A stretch of 64,000 bases of DNA from the NCBI GenBank assembly GCA_002900995.3, contig CM035308.1, positions 2,108,001-2,172,000 of the forward strand, written 5' to 3'. This document shows positions 46,703-58,057 of this stretch, one piece after another (position 1 is the first letter of the stretch; the number at the start of each line of letters is the position of its first letter). The DNA comes from Ganoderma boninense. Lineage: Eukaryota; Basidiomycota; Agaricomycetes; Polyporales; Polyporaceae. A program made the position numbers and the translations under genes. Below the pieces are notes generated by a model. That model had not been told where the DNA came from. It worked only from the letters and a program-made list of their open reading frames with translations, and searched no databases.

Positions 46703-49700
46703 ATGAACGGCCACCCCTACCACCCCTACCCACATCACCAGACGAAGCAGTACGAATCTCAGGACCTTTCCCCCCGCAACCCAGCCTCCGACGCCGTCCA
46801 GGAGTCCCACCACCTCCTCGCCCAATATCCATTTGGCTCCGCGACTCCTGCCAATCATGGTCAGTCAGTTGTCCTGTGAGGTTGGCATATGCTCATTAGC
46901 GATGTACACAAGTGGCCAGACATCTAGGGAACCTCTCCATATCGGCCGGGTCGCCTTCCTTCGCCCAACCATACGCATCCGTCCCGTCCAATTCTTCTTA
47001 CTATCAGCCGCGATTCCCCCAATATCCCGAATATGCTCAAGAATTCGCGCATATAATGAATCCCCAACAGCCCTCGCACAATGGATCGTACTTTGAGAAA
47101 ACGAGGGAAGAGGTCGTATACCATTTGGCGGGTCAGGGCTCGTCAGTACCTTAGATTCCTTTGCTCCTGCTCCTGATTTACTAACCCATAGTAGAATGTA
47201 TGCGAACTACCATTCACCTCCGCATTGGTCTCCTCCTCCACCTCGCCAGTCTACTTATCAAACGACTCCTTTTGCGCAGTCTGTTGTCCAGCACGCTTCT
47301 CCGGCTGCATCCTATCCCACTCCTCCTCCTCCCGGAATGTCTGCGTCCTCTTCCTCTTTGGCTAATGCCCTTGGGGCTCCACCCCCTAAGCCTGCGTTCC
47401 AGATCTATCAGTCAAAAGACTCTCCTGCATTCTTCAATGCCTTCCTCGAGCGCACTCCGACTGGACCAGGAGCACGCGCAGCTACTCTTCCCCAACCCGC
47501 TCGGTATCAACCACCACCTCCGCTCCCTCATGCCCACCCGCCACAGCCGCCACAGGCCCAGCTGTCACGTTCACAGCCAATACCACTAGCAGATATCCCA
47601 CTTGTTGACCTTGGTAGCCCAGGCCCCCTTGAGGCCTCCCAGTCTGGGTCAGACAGCTTGCAGATCACTCCAAGAAAGCGGAAAGTCGAACAATACCTCG
47701 ACTCTCCGAGTGCAAAGCGTGCACAGCTTTCGGTTCCGAACCGGCAGACATCGTCTCCATTACAACCTCGTGGCCATCAACGCGGACTGCAGCAGCCACA
47801 GAAGCAGCCACAGCAGTCTCAACCACAACAATCGCATTCACGACATCAGCAGGTATTTCAGTCCCAACATCGACAGCAGTCTCGGCACCAGCAGACTCCT
47901 CCGCGGCCGCAGGTCATCCACAAGCAATCGTCTTTCGAGATCGTCATTCCGACTCCCTCGAAGCAGAAGCCTCACGCCCCGGCGGCGCGCAGCTCAAACC
48001 ATCATAGATCTGTCCTTGGTCCCTCGTCCTCTGGATCTGGATCTGCTTTTTCTTCTGGATCGAACTCTCAGCCTTATGTAGCTGTCCCGCCACACTCCAA
48101 GGCGTACCACACCCCCACGTCGCAGAAGAAGGAGCGTCTAGAGGTTGTAATTACTACTACGAAGTTAAGCGCCAAGGCGAAAGGGAAGCTGAAGACGGGC
48201 GACGACGACGAAGACGACTTAGGAGGTTTTGGGAGCGAAGGGGACACCACCCCTCGTTCATTTGGCCGGGATAGTGTGAAGTCTTCTGTCAGGCGACCTA
48301 CCGGGGATAGAGATGACCGAGGTAAAGGTCTCCCGCTTCCATCCCATGACAGGTTGGCATTCTGATCATACCATGCAGCTCCCTTAGAAAAGCTTGCCAC
48401 GCTTCTTGAGGATGTGTTCGAAGCTGAGGATGGCCTCCCTCCAGACATTGAGGTAGAAGATCTTCCTCCGGACTGGTTCTCGCCCCTGTCCGTGCCTGGT
48501 TCCCAACCATTGCTTCATCCCAACCTCGTTCGCAAGCTCATCACGCACATAACCAAGGTCGCGCGCCCTAGCAAACGCCACCGCTTGAATTCGCGCGACG
48601 CAACCGGTCATGGGCACGCTTTGCCATTGTATAGGGGCCGGATGGCGGACATCGATACTGCGACCCTTTCCCGGATCCTGAAGATGCTAGAACGGAGTGT
48701 TCGCGCCGGAGATGACCTTGACCCGTTTCCTCCACTCGCAGGCAGTGGTCTAGGTACGCAGAAAGTACCAAAGAGCAAGAAGATGGCCAACGGCAAGAAA
48801 GCGCAACCTGAGAGCCGGCGTTCCAAATCCCAGTCGCCGGGAGGAACCGCTGATGGAGATGCTATGGATGTCGACGAAGCACAAATGGAACCACAAGTCG
48901 TCACGGAGCAGGATGTGGAGAATTTGACGAGGACACTTGAACTTGCCAGGGATAGCGTGTTGGCGGCAGATGGCTGCATCGCGCTACTTGCCAGTGATCG
49001 ATTGCCAAAGCAGGTGTGTGACTCAGTTCACAATTATGCCAATGTATGAACTCAAGTTACTTGTAGCTGTATTCTGAAGAGCTTATCACCGCTTCACTTG
49101 CCACCGTCAAGAACCACCTGACGAAGATTCTTTACCCGTTCGTGGAAGCCTCTCTCGCAGATGCGCAGCTTCCAGGCCTTCTTCGGGAGCTTATCCAGTT
49201 GTCCGCGTTGCCGGGAAGCATGCTCCGCCAATTGCTCGGCGAAATCTTTCAGGCCATCTCGTCTATCCTGCCAAGAATCAACGACCTGATATGTGCAGAC
49301 ACGATGGCCATGAGCGAGAGCATCATCATCCAAGCTGTCTATATTGCTATTGGTCCTTTCTTCGTCGTTGAGACTGACAATGAAGGCAAGGGCAAGAAGG
49401 CTGCTACCTCCAACGGCGTTATTGCTGCCTTGGGGGGAACCGCGATGAGAGCACTGAGACTCGACGCCCTCGCTTTAATACGCAGTGTGAGTTTTGATTC
49501 TGTGGCAGGATGAAACATGAACTGACAAGAGAGCAGATTTTCGCAAACCATGAAGACCAGCGCCCGTGGATCATCGAAGAAATCTTGTCATCCCTCATCA
49601 AACTGTCGGATACGAAGCAGCGAGCGGGGCAGTTTCGGTATGTTTCCGTGCCTGCTGACAATGCATGTTCCACTCACAATGAGAATCTGTTAGACTGCGG

Positions 49701-52700
49701 GATGGTCGGTCGATTCGGACGGTGTCCGCTCTACTCATGCAGCTCGTCCAAACTTCTGGGCATGACGTACGTGTGGAAGCGAAGGCAATCCGCAGAGCCA
49801 GAGAGCAGGCACTCGCACTTCGTCGTCAAGAGAGCGTCAATGAGAAACCTCAGAAGGTGCCATGGTTGGATGAACACGACAGACACGAAATTCGGTTGTA
49901 TGCATCAGGACTGGACTCCGCGACGAAAGCTGCGAAAACTATCATCATCTTTCTCACTCAGAGGCATGTGTATTCCCGTAAAATGACTCAAAGTCACAAC
50001 ATTCCTGACCGGTATGTAGATCTGGCAAGACAAAGACTACCAAGAACTCCAACGAAGCCGAGTACCGCGCGATCTTCGATAATCTCATTTCGGATCTTCT
50101 TGCGGTGTTGTTTTGGCCCGAATGGCCTGCTGCCAGCCTCATATTGGGTCTGATCTGCAAGTTCCTGGTTAATACTGCTCACTGTCAGCACTGTACTATG
50201 ACACTCACTGCGACCTGCATCCAGGTATCATCATTGGACGATATCAAGTTATCCTCGCAGGGTGACAACAACGCCATGAAGACGCTTGCCCTGGATCATC
50301 TGGGCGTCATTGCCGCACACCTTCGGACGAGCACTATGAAGTTCAAACGTGACTTGAGCGAATCTGGGCTCGCGCCTTTGGATGAGGTGAGTACCCTATG
50401 AAGGCATAGCAAACGTGTTCTAACAGTCTCAGATCATGAGCTCGTTCGACTCTACCAAGCTACAACGACTCATCGCCGCACATCAGGACTTGCAACACAA
50501 CCTTTGTAGACGCTCATCAGAAGACCAAGCGTTCGACGTGAGTTGCTCTGTTGTTTTATTGTGTATCTGTTACTGAGTTGTACGCAGAGTGCGCGGGAGC
50601 TGACCGCTGTCGTATGGGGACACGAGCTTGCATTGACGCTACAACATTGTGAGAGGACCCTTTCAGAAGATGCGGAGGCGGACCGAAAGGTTGTGAAGTC
50701 GCTAGCAAGGCAACAGAAGGTAGCACTGCGTGAGATATGGGATGATCCGCCTGGAGACATCTTCGAACTTGGGTAAGCATGAGTTCTCTGGTGTGGTCTG
50801 TGTTCGGTTGTATTGAGTATCGTTATCCTCTTCAGCACTTCGCAGGAAGAAGTTGTGCGCATTGATCGTCTGTCGGAAGAGATCGGCACATGTCAGAGCT
50901 TGAAGAACTCGTTCAACCCAATACTCGCGGTAGTCCTGCAAGCATTGGACGCCCCTCCTGTCTTCATGCGGACAAAAGCCTTGAAGGCGCTTGGTCAGAT
51001 CATCACGAGCGACCCTAGTATTCTGTCTGCCCCCAACGTGAGGCGAGGCATTGAGACCCATCTTCTAGACAGCTCTCCTGCCGTTCGAGACGCTGCTGTG
51101 GAGCTCATAGGGAAGTATATGGTTGACTCGCCAAAATTCGCAGCAGACTACTACCAGAAGATCGCTGATCGTATCGCGGACACTGGTTTGGGCGTACGGA
51201 AAAGAGTCATCAAGTTACTCAAGGCATACTACAGTGTTACGGAGGATAGAGGTGCACGGATCGACATCTGCGCCCGCATCGTGCTTCGCATGCTCGACGA
51301 AGATGACACGGTTAAGGATCTTGCAGTCAAGACTGTGGAGGAACTTTGGTTCTCCAATGCTACGTCGACCCTCAAATCTTCCCAAGACAACAAGACGGAG
51401 TTCCTGACCAAAGTTGCGGTGATCATGGGTGTTGCGGCTCAATTCAAAGATAGGCAGTCACCTCTCGAGGATCTCCTACATCGTATCATGGCGGATAAGT
51501 CCGAACATGATAAATCCGCCCTTCACCAACGATATGTAGAGGTCTGCGAGACTCTGATTGATGGGCTTGTGGATGCGTCAGACCTGCCTGGGTTTGTGAG
51601 TAGTCCACTTGACAAATGGGCAGGATACAGTACTAACCCGTTCACAGACCGTCCTAAACTGTGTTCAGACCATCTACCTTTTCACGTCTGCATATCCTGC
51701 CGTCCTTTCTGGTTCGAACGCTGCAACGCTACTACCCTATCTGAAGAATGCCAACACGGTAATCCCCGCTTCTGAATAGTGTCGAATCGCACAGCTTATC
51801 ATGCATCTCTAGGCGGAGGAGCAGACGACATCCGACTATCTGTTGCGGATCTTCCGAGCTTCTGTCCCTCATATGCCTAAGACCGCTGCCAAGTTTGGAC
51901 AAGAGCTGCAGCTAGCCCTTCAACCTATGATATTGAAACCATCTACCGCTGCTGGCGTTCTGGTACGGCTCCCGTCATCTTATTTTCCTTCTACTGATTT
52001 GAAAAATGTTCAGGGTTTACAAGAAACTGTCGCGTGCATCTGTGCCACTGTCCATCACCTCACACATGACTTCGGTCGCTTAGTGGCGCTGTTGCGGTCG
52101 TGTAACGGTGCGCAATTGCTCAATTCTTGTTGCCTAGTCACTTAAGGTATCATTCTAGCCCGTCTGCAACAGAGTGTTCAGAAACCTGCCACCCGATCCT
52201 TGACTCCGCCCGAACAACGCACCCTTACCATTCTACTTTTCATCACATCTCTGTTGTGCGAACACTGTAACTTCGATCGTCTTCGTGCCGAGGAAGAGAG
52301 TAAGTTTGATATATATTTTGTGGAAATTTGTCTTTTGCTGATGTCCCCTCTACTAGAGTTCAAGGAGGATATCGATAAGATCGCAAAAGTATGTGTGCTA
52401 CCTATTTGTCGCGAACAGTGCACGATAACCGTATGGATCAGGGTTCTGTGACAGAACACGTCTACATGTGCCTTCTCAAGCTTTATGAGAAGCACGAAGA
52501 TCAGAGCCTGAGAGGTCGGATCTTGCAGTGCCTGGGTACGTGCGCTGTGGAGTATTGTTAGAATTCTTCTCATTTCAGTGACGCCGTTTGTCTCAGGCTT
52601 TTTGTTCCGCGCGCAACCTGGATTGATGACCGCCGAGCCTTCTGCCAAGATTATGGACGCTATCTTCTCCTCTCCGACCGAGGAAAGTCGTGGTCGTCTC

Positions 52701-54166
52701 TTGAAGATCCTGCAAGACTTTTTGATTGCAGAGGCGGCGAAGCATGCTGCGAACGAGAAAGGTACGTCCCCACTTGTCGTTAATCTAGGTCTCTTCCCTC
52801 AACATACCCACAGCCTCATTGGGGGCGAAAGGCAAGGGAGCCGCGGGCAGGGTCAACATGGAGGAACTCATCGGCAATACCGATGGCTTCGCAGACTCAG
52901 GGTCAGCCACATCGGCATGCATTTCGTGCATTTACTTATAACCCCGTACAGAGTCAGTTCTGCTATCGTTCAACGTTATCTAGACAAGATTCTTGAAGCG
53001 GCCTTATCACAAACTACGCAGATCCAGTCTGCTGCTGTGGACATCCTTACGTTCACGATTAAGCAAGGTCTGGCTCACCCTCTACAATCGTTTCCGGTCA
53101 TTGTCGCCCTGGAGACCAGCCCAAACCAGCATCTCAGTTCACGAGCAAGCGCATTGCACGCCATTCTCCATGCGAAACACACTTCCCTCTTGAACGCTCG
53201 CTACGTCAACAGTGCACGATCGTCCTTCGATTACCAGAAACGCCTCACTCCAGGGTTCGTGAAGGGCTATCGCATGAATCCGGGGCCTTCTGCGTTGTTG
53301 CATCGATGGTATACCCTAGCCCGTGAAAAGCGTGCCACGCGACAGGACTTCCTTCGAGCCTTGGTCAAGGTGTTCGATGTAGAGCTAGACAAATCTTCTC
53401 AGGTTGGCCTTCACAGTCAATCTGTGCTGCACATCGACTAATACGTGCGTCATCCAGGACGATGTCGAGTTTACGCGATACATGTCGGAGAACTTCGCTT
53501 CCTTTGAGTACAAGACACAGGAGGAGGTTTTGACAGTTACCAAGTCCTTGACGTCAGTTTTATCTACCGCAGGGATGCAACTGGTCGAGATGCTTTCACC
53601 GTCCCATTTGCTTGCTCAGCTTCGCGGACCTGGCCATGCCTCCCAGGCCCTACCCCCTCCCCCCGCTTTGGAAACGGCCATGGACGTGGTCCCGGAGACA
53701 GTGCAGGTAGCCCAGCCCCAGCCTCTGCAAAATTCTGTCAAACCGTCACGCTGTCAGGATTTCGGGACGCTGCGAAGCTCGGTAATCGTGGCGATGATAA
53801 TGCTGTTGAAGACTCATCTCAAGACACTGTACGGGTTGTCCGAGGAGTATGACAGATTTCATTCTTGTGCATGTCAAATGGCGATCCTCACCATCTTTTC
53901 AGGAAATGCGCGAAGTTCGTTATCGGAAAGAAAAGTGCCGTGGGTGATAGACCAGCAACTCGGAAGCATGAACGACCCCTGTGCTGGGACTCCCTTCCGT
54001 TCGCAACCGCTCCAATGGTGACTAGCGAGGATGTGGACGCCCAATCTGTTCGAGTAAGTTCATAGCCAAGCTCTAGGCCGCCATGTCTAATTGTGTCTTG
54101 TAGTTCTTAGAGATTTGGAGTGAAGACGGCGTCGTTGCGGAACCCGAGGACGATATGGCTTTATGA
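46703..54166 (+). CDS. SCC2: Scc2/Mis4/NIPBL-like cohesin loader
   Basis: Scc2 with Scc4 loads cohesin onto chromatin; its Coprinopsis homolog is rad9. The start [18 protein letters not shown] is the first plausible ATG. The N-terminal ~600 residues are disordered, rich in Pro, Ser, Gln and His, including a Gln/His stretch at about 47790-47920. Then comes [20 protein letters not shown] and a helical HEAT-repeat body: [60 protein letters not shown], the telling [37 protein letters not shown] and [37 protein letters not shown], and late [20 protein letters not shown]. It ends [17 protein letters not shown] with TGA at 54164-54166. Around twenty introns. Family firm; start and some small exons less so. 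Confidence 0.87.
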
Positions 54167-54410
54167 TTGCGGGATAGAGGGAAGCCATAACTTATTTCTA
54201 CGTCTTCTGCGGATGCTGCATATCCTTGTGATGTGACGGACTTTGCTGTTGCTACCATCATCATGAAAGAGTACCTTCTAGTAGTGTATTGTACCACCAA
54301 CTAATACATTCGAGGATTCAAATGCAACTCGTGAAAACTAGTTCCAATTGTCGACCAACCAAAATGGTGTTGGCATGCCCCATATCAACACAGAACACAT
54401 GGCTGTAAGA

Positions 54411-55766
54411 CTATGCTGCTTCACCGTTTTCCTGAGGTGCGTCAGCAGGTGGGCTAGGACGGGCAACCTTGCCGTCTTCGAAAACAACAGGACCTTTGGG
54501 CATCTCGCCTATAACTTCCCTGATGGCGTCATCCAGTGCAGGCTCGTCTTCGAATGTCCATTCTAGCACCCCACCATATGGTCTCGGAAGGTCTTGTGGA
54601 TCGATCAATGTGCGCAGGGCCGGGCCACAATCTTTGCCGAGGACATGGACCTTGCGACGGGTACCCTCGTCGAACCAGGGCTGTCCAGAGTGAGCTTTTC
54701 GCCTGATGCCGACATGGAAGAGAATATACGTCATGGACGTGCACGCACCTTGATCCAACCCCAGACGGTAGGAAAGAACGAAGGCGTGTTCACAACAACG
54801 ATGGTGCTCAGTGTTTCCGGGTAATTGGCCGTGGCAAGCGTCGATGCCTCTTGGAGATGAGACCGTAGAGACCAGAGAAGGGGCAAGGAGACGTCGGCGA
54901 AGTCGATGATCGTCGTTACGGACGAGATCGGAGTTGGTTCGACGCGGCGGGGGAGATGGCTGCACAGACGGAGCGTGAAGCAAGTCATGAGCTCGTAAAG
55001 CGCGATGCTGATAATGCCCGGCGGTTAAGGTCAGGGCGGATCTGAATTAGCGAGGGTGGAGCGGTGGAGGTGGGAGAATGGGGGATGGGAGGTGCTCACA
55101 TGCGCTGGTAGCGACGCTCAGGCGGTACAGCATTCAGTTCTTTCTGGAGTGGTGCGGTGAGGGAACCGATCCGATAGACGTAGAGAGGGAGGCCATTCTG
55201 GGAGGCGAGATGCAAGGACGAGTGTTAGCAGGGGCATGCACGGAGCCCGGCCATCGAGGGAAGCGGCGCGACTCTACCTTGTCTCGGCGGCCCGTCCAGC
55301 GAGGGTAAAATCGGCGGCTGGTCTCGAACTCATCGACAGGGAACGTTGCGTAGAGAGCCTCGACGTTATGTTGTGCGCGCCAGGCCTCGGCGTCGGCAAA
55401 CTGCTTCGATGCTTTGTGCGGGTCGAAGCGACGGGCGCGCAGAAATCGGCTGGGCGGAGCATGAGAGACGAGAGATAGGCGGGCGGGGGAATGGGCGGTG
55501 AGATGGGGAATGAGAGGGAAGAAGATAAACGATCAAGGGACTCACAGCAAGGTGGGCTCGTCGTGGCTGGGGCGTGGCCTGTCTGGATCGCTCGGGGGAG
55601 AGTAGAGGCGTGCCTTGGCCAGAATGTGTTTGAATGAGGACAAGGCTGCCTGCTGGTCGTGTGTGAGATGGGTGAGATGGCCGGAGGTGACGTCGAGGGT
55701 GATGGTCGAGCCTTTGGCGGGCTGGTCTGAGGACGAGGACGAGGCGAGGGACAAGAACGCAGACAT
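54411..55766 (-). CDS. Sec14-like CRAL-TRIO phospholipid-transfer protein
   Basis: CRAL-TRIO proteins bind and exchange lipids such as phosphatidylinositol between membranes. The start is MSAFLSLASSSSSDQPAKG. The CRAL-TRIO N-terminal motif spans an intron: PTLL joins RFLRARRFDPHKASKQFADA. Then FYPRWTGRRDK and LYVYRIG, ALYELMTCFTLRL and TIIDFADVSLPLLWSLRSHL follow. Next come ANYPETLSTIVVVNTPSFFP and TVWGWIKPWFDEGTRRKVHV, matching the lipid-pocket signature of Sec14 proteins. The C-terminus IDPQDLPRPYGGVLEWTFED is also typical; the tail ends PQENGEAA with TAG at 54413-54411. About five introns. The ligand cannot be assigned. Confidence 0.86.
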
Positions 55767-56251
55767 GGCTTCCGACGGGGGCAGTATGCACGGGCATGCA
55801 CTCGCGAGAGCTGTCGGCCTGGACGAGGACGACCCACGCCCCACGCTGCGTGCTCTGGCAGTGCCCGCGCTGCGTGCACGTTCGAGACCGCGGTGGCCGG
55901 CGTGAGCACTGAGCGTCGCCGACGACGCTGACGAGCGATGGGCCCCAGCCTGAGCCTGATCCTGATCCGGTCGCTCGACGCTGACCGGGGCGAGGTGCCG
56001 ACGACCTGCCCCATCCGCAATCATTATCCCATCCTTACCGCTTCCTTACCGCCCCAAACACCCGTGTAAGCCCACTAGAAACCCCGCTAATCCGCGCGAC
56101 TAGTGTCGAGTACCAGGCCCGGCTTCACTTGACTGGCATGGGCCGGTGGAGTGCGATTGATTGGATGATTCCCAAGTGGGTCCGCGAGGAGCGTCCATGA
56201 AGTCGCCCTCGCTCCTCTTCTCCTCCGTCCATCCCTCTCCTTCCTCCCACC
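55767..56251. promoter_or_regulatory. Divergent promoter region, Sec14-like / YPD1
   Basis: 485 bp between start codons. The right part is pyrimidine-rich just before the YPD1 start (TCCTCCGTCCATCCCTCTCC). No other element is assigned. Confidence 0.45.
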
Positions 56252-57124
56252 ATGTCCCACACAAAGACCGCACTCGCAGAGGCCCTCGCGTCCCCACAGC
56301 CCGATGGGCCCCCTCCCAAGCTCCGCTCTCCATCTCCCCCGCTCCTCCTCACTTCCGCGGCCCTCCGTTCCCCCCGACTCCCGTGCCCCGTCTCTGGCCC
56401 CCCGACCCCCAAATCCGCCGCCGCTCGACTCGCCTCTCCGCCTCCAGAGACCCAAGCCCGCGCGACCCCCTCGCGTGACCCCACACCTGCCCCTGCGACC
56501 GCGCTCTCCGCCGTCGAACCGTCCCCACTTGCCAAGTCAGACTCAAAGTCGGATGCAGACGACGAAGCTGAAGACGTCCGTCGTTTGTTCGCCTTTTGTC
56601 CTCTCCCGATACTCACTCCTCGCTCTCCTTTCGTCTTCCAGGTAGACCAAGAGGGCGTGATTGACCTCGATACCTTCAACCAAATCCTTGATCTCGACGA
56701 AGATGACACCCACGAGTTCTCCTTGGGCATGACCGAGGCATACTTCTCCCAGGCGAGCTCCACGTTCACGGACATGGACGATGCTTTGTACGTCATGCTC
56801 CCCGCCTATTGCTAGCTCTCGCTCATCGTCCCCTCGGCCCCATACTCCTGCAGCGAGAAGAAAGATCTGCCCAAACTGTCTTCCCTCGGGCATTTCCTCA
56901 AGGGCTCGTCTGCCGCGCTCGGCGTGTCTGCAGTCCAGGCGACGTGCGAACACATCCAACACTATGGCGCGCTCCGGGACGAGGAAACTGGCGGCGATCT
57001 CACCCAAGAGGATGCGCTCGCGATGATTGCGCCCCTTCTCGAGCGCGTCAAGCGCGAGTATGCGATCGCAGAAAAATGGTTGCGGAATTGGTACGACGAA
57101 AACGTCGTAGCAGCCGAGGCCTGA
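56252..57124 (+). CDS. YPD1: Ypd1-like histidine phosphotransfer protein
   Basis: Ypd1 passes phosphate from hybrid histidine kinases to response regulators (Ssk1, Skn7) in the fungal osmotic and oxidative stress pathway. Three exons (56252-56575, 56642-56787, 56854-57124), with 66-nt introns and matching phases, give 246 residues. The HPt core has VIDLDTFNQILDLDEDD, AYFSQASSTFTDMDDAF, the phosphoacceptor motif LGHFLKGSSAALG (His170 by this count), then HIQHYGALRDEETGGDL and YAIAEKWLRNWYDE. The first ~108 residues are Pro/Ser/Ala-rich and disordered, an addition not present in the short yeast protein (167 residues). The phosphorelay role is established for the family; the purpose of the extension is unknown. 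Confidence 0.93.
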
Positions 57125-58057
57125 GGTTCTGTCGGCTAGTCCCCAGGGTCGCCCTCGGTCTGCATTCAAAGTTAGATGGGAGCAGGCTGGTGTTTGGGGA
57201 GGCGATGGGTTGCGATAACATGTTCTCCGCCCTGGACCTGGTCTGCAGTCCGGCAGGCGCCACAGCGAGTGCGTGTGGCCGTGCGGGTATAATGTCAGTG
57301 GGGGTGTACAAGAGTCTGTGCCGAACATGTGCCGTGTGCACGCACGAGACAGGCAACACATGCGGCGGAGAGGAGCGATTAGGAAGGAGTGGAACCGAGC
57401 CCTGGCAGCGCCTTACATGTAGTTGTGTATATTATATCCAGCGTCATCGTGAGCATGTATCCAGATAGGCTGAGATGTATTCTATGTCGCAATGGCTTGT
57501 CTGAGCCTCACACCGTCGGAGGTGCCTGTATTCACGCGTGGAATCGAATGCGAAACTTGGAAGGTACAATGTGTATATTTACCGGTGCTCTTGGTTGCTG
57601 CGGAGTGCTTGTGCGACTTGGATGCAACCGGTATTTTTGAAAGCTGAAGCCTGATTGAACCCAAGGATGGCTGGACGGCGAGGTGGAAAGGAGGACGAGG
57701 AGGCTGTACGGCAGCGTATTCTGCGGACTGACATGCTTGGGACTCGCAGAATCCGCAGGGCCAGCGGCTGTGATGTGTTTGGAACGGGACTGTCATGTTT
57801 TGGAAATGGACTGAACGGGCGCGGTTGGGCGTGGACGAGAGACGTCGAATGGGAGACGCGACACTGGCAGCCATCATCCGGGCGCCTGTTTGGCACGTCA
57901 TCCGGACCGGACCCTCCCCACAGACAGAAAACGCCATGCAGCGTGCGCATATAGCCACTGCCAGCCTGTAGCTCGCCATCGCCCGCAGCCCCGCCCAGTC
58001 CGTCCTCTTCCTCCTCATCCAATTCTCGCATTCTTGCCCTTTCTCACTCCCCCCAAC
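57125..58057. other. Intergenic region between YPD1 and the Dug2-like gene
   Basis: About 930 bp with the YPD1 3' end and the next promoter. Open frames on both strands lack splice support and codon bias. A pyrimidine-rich stretch immediately precedes the next start (57985-58057). Confidence 0.45.

Noticed and set aside
55274..56024. Two long overlapping minus-strand frames covering the Sec14 N-terminus
   Set aside because: Only the spliced path through MSAFLSLASSSS and LRFLRARRFDPH makes a CRAL-TRIO protein; the remaining frame sequence is shadow or 5' flank.
57482..58031. Overlapping 150-214-codon frames between YPD1 and the Dug2-like gene
   Set aside because: No coherent domain, poor codon bias, and the interval is needed for a terminator and promoter.
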